Assembly (NCBI RefSeq): GCF_002723955.1
Contig: NZ_BEWN01000006.1
Location: 83,469-147,468, forward strand
Direction: 5' to 3'
Source: Gluconobacter frateurii
GTDB taxonomy: Bacteria; Pseudomonadota; Alphaproteobacteria; Acetobacterales; Acetobacteraceae
DNA: 64,000 nt
The number at the start of each line of letters is the position of its first letter. The first letter of the stretch is position 1. The translations under genes and the position numbers were made by a program. This document shows positions 62,521-64,000 of the stretch, piece by piece. A model generated the notes under the pieces. That model was given only the letters and a program-made list of their open reading frames with translations. It searched no databases and was not told where the DNA came from.

Positions 62521-63009
62521 TTAGTCCTGATCAGGAGCAGCAGCAGAGTTCTTCTGGATATAACGCTCGATTCCAACCTGCTTGATCAGATCAAACTGGC
62601 GATCAATAAAGTCTTCATGCTCTTCTTCGTTCACAAGAATCTTTAGCAACAGATCACGAGAGACGTAGTCACGAACACTCTCACAGTACGCGATGCCTTC
62701 GCGTAGATCTTCAATCGCCTTTTCCTCAAGCTTCTGATCGCACTGAAGAATTTCCTCAACGCTCTGGCCAATCAAAATCTGATTTAGACGTTGAACATTC
62801 GGAAGACCTCCGAGAAAGAGAATACGCTCAATCAGCCAATCGGCATGACGCATTTCTTCAATGGACTCTTCGTATTCTTTCTTACCAAGCAGCGTTACAC
62901 CCCAGTGGCGCAGGGTACGCGCGTGCAGAAAGTACTGATTAATTGCGGTCAGCTCGTTGGTAAGCTGTGTGTTCAGGTGCTCAATGACCTTCGGATCTTT
63001 AATCGCCAT
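62521..63009 (-). CDS. bfr: Bacterioferritin
   Basis: Iron-storage protein of 162 residues. Di-iron ligands are visible in NELTAINQYFLHA, EEMRHADWLIERI, REGIAYCESVRDY and NEEEHEDFID; heme-binding Met is in EEMRHADW region. Starts with MAIKDPKVIEHLN, AAAGGA upstream. A longer frame to 63048 lacks family match. A perfect 21-bp iron-box-like palindrome lies about 95 bases upstream. Confidence 0.95.
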   Translation of the reverse strand: MAIKDPKVIEHLNTQLTNELTAINQYFLHARTLRHWGVTLLGKKEYEESIEEMRHADWLIERILFLGGLPNVQRLNQILIGQSVEEILQCDQKLEEKAIEDLREGIAYCESVRDYVSRDLLLKILVNEEEHEDFIDRQFDLIKQVGIERYIQKNSAAAPDQD

Positions 63010-63102
63010 CTGCCTGTCCTTTTCATGATCTATGTCTCCGTATAACACAAATTCAGAAAAAACAAATCATAGATAATTTTATGCTTTGTTTTATTGATAT
63101 AC

Positions 63103-63123
63103 ATTCTCATTTAAAATGAGAAT
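63103..63123 (-). promoter_or_regulatory. Perfect 21-bp palindrome upstream of bfr
   Basis: ATTCTCATTT, central A, then the exact complement. The core matches the ATTCTCA half of the Fur/Irr-like box upstream of the siderophore receptor. Likely an iron regulator site for bfr. Confidence 0.65.
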
Positions 63124-63221
63124 ACTTTTCATATAGAGATCGTTTTTATATATAAACCAATTAGTTAATTTCCAATACCGATATTTATGCAATATTATTC
63201 ATGTAAAACTCTAAACACTCC

Positions 63222-64000
63222 TAGGCGCAGGACGTCTATCTCGAAGATAGTGGTTGCTACGAAGCAGAAAACTGAGAACAAAACGACGGAGTATCTGCCG
63301 GAGTGTGTTGCGATACGCAGCCAGCCCTTGAGTTTTCAGAACATAATTTCGATGCGGTGGCCGCGTTTGTCTTTTCACTTATTGTATTTGATGGGTTTTG
63401 AGTAGGATCTGCATCCCGGAACGGAGGACTTGTTTCCTTCAGGGTCTCTCTGACTCATTCACAATCATAACTCCAGTTTGCCAGAAGTCATTGTGATGCA
63501 GGAAGACTATCCAACAAGGCACCTGCGGCTGCATAATTGCCTAGGTTCGGATGATATCAAGAAACTGACCGGTCCTCTGTTCTAACCGATAATGGTTATA
63601 GCTTTATATTCTTCTCATTTTTTGGTCGTCAGATCAGCCGCCTTGGATCTCCTCTTTTACAATAAGGTTGAAGGCATGCCTTCTACTTGAAGGTAAGTCG
63701 TCTGAATCACAAAGGCTCGAGACTCTGTTTTGGCAGCCTTCAAATAGTTCATAATTCGGGCGAAAATCTCTGTGGAGTCCCAGCATTCCCAACGACTGTA
63801 CGCCGTTTTGTGTAGATCATATCCCATGGAACATCACGTTAATGTAAGACAAGGAGAGTGCACGAAAATGATGGCCACTCCGGAGTTAGCGATCGTCCAC
63901 ATTCCTTATTAAATCACATGGGTCCTGAGCCTAGTAGGACACATAGGGTGATCTTGGGAGCTTTCTGGAAGAGATAACATCCTGTGTTCTACCCCTTTTA
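63222..64000 (-). pseudogene. Decayed IS5-family transposase
   Basis: Translating the minus strand in shifting frames gives pieces that match IS5/IS1031-type transposases in order: YDLHKTAYSRWECWDSTEIFARI, then FVIQTTYLQVEG (from MIDATHLKVH), LDSLP, KPIKYNK and HRIEIMF-KLKGWLRIATH, ending in ATTIF. Several stops and at least two frameshifts break the gene. It continues past the window end or has lost its start. No inverted repeat was identified. Confidence 0.78.

Noticed and set aside
63187..63405. 72-codon plus-strand reading frame
   Set aside because: Antisense to the C-terminal part of the decayed transposase.
1..64000. CRISPR arrays, rRNA and tRNA genes
   Set aside because: No regular direct-repeat array, and no rRNA or tRNA-like sequence was noticed by eye; a covariance-model search was not possible.

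Overview
The window reads as chromosomal DNA of an acetic acid bacterium (Acetobacteraceae), most likely Gluconobacter or a close relative. Pointers are a three-subunit membrane dehydrogenase of the gluconate/ketogluconate type (Tat-signal small subunit, GMC flavoprotein, tri-heme cytochrome c), a quinone-linked D-lactate dehydrogenase, the start of a polyol dehydrogenase, the alphaproteobacterial lipoprotein BamF, and GC-rich housekeeping genes. The genus is inferred from gene content; no rRNA or tRNA gene was seen.

Layout. 1-9.7 kb: polyol dehydrogenase N-terminus, dld, then an ileS-lspA-bamF-mutL run on the minus strand and a divergent TraB/GumN protein. 9.8-17.5 kb: Sel1 protein, TonB-dependent siderophore receptor with an iron box, then a minus-strand block tatA-mtnB-mtnD-mtnC-ribF (methionine salvage plus flavin synthesis) and recX with an overlapping CHAP-domain lipoprotein. 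17.5-28.2 kb (plus strand): D-aminopeptidase, argD-argF-hslO and an unknown gene joined by 4-base overlaps, a lipoprotein, and the dehydrogenase operon, closed by a perfect hairpin terminator.

28.2-48.4 kb: a contractile-tail (Myoviridae-type) prophage module, nearly all on the minus strand. It runs terminase, portal, scaffold, capsid, connector genes, sheath, tube, tail chaperone, baseplate genes and a glycine-rich fibre or adhesin, with a divergent XRE repressor flanked by repeated TGGCA-N3-TGCCA operators. No integrase, replication or lysis gene was recognised, so the module is either defective or domesticated. The tail chaperone gene ends on an A AAA AAC slippery heptamer followed five bases later by a long two-tier stem-loop, a textbook programmed -1 frameshift site. 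The gene in the tape-measure position encodes only 299 residues and is very basic.

48.9-63.0 kb: housekeeping again (dnaB, folC, accD, trpBA, corA, a sulfite reductase operon with an Rrf2 regulator and a 14-bp inverted repeat, alr with a divergent Lrp-type regulator, and bfd and bfr facing each other across a shared terminator). 63.2 kb to the end: a decayed IS5-family transposase.

Within the window the iron genes (siderophore receptor, bfd, bfr) share a Fur/Irr-like sequence, which suggests one iron regulon. The sulfur block (DUF2849, cysI, DUF934) is probably controlled by the neighbouring cysteine-free Rrf2 protein.
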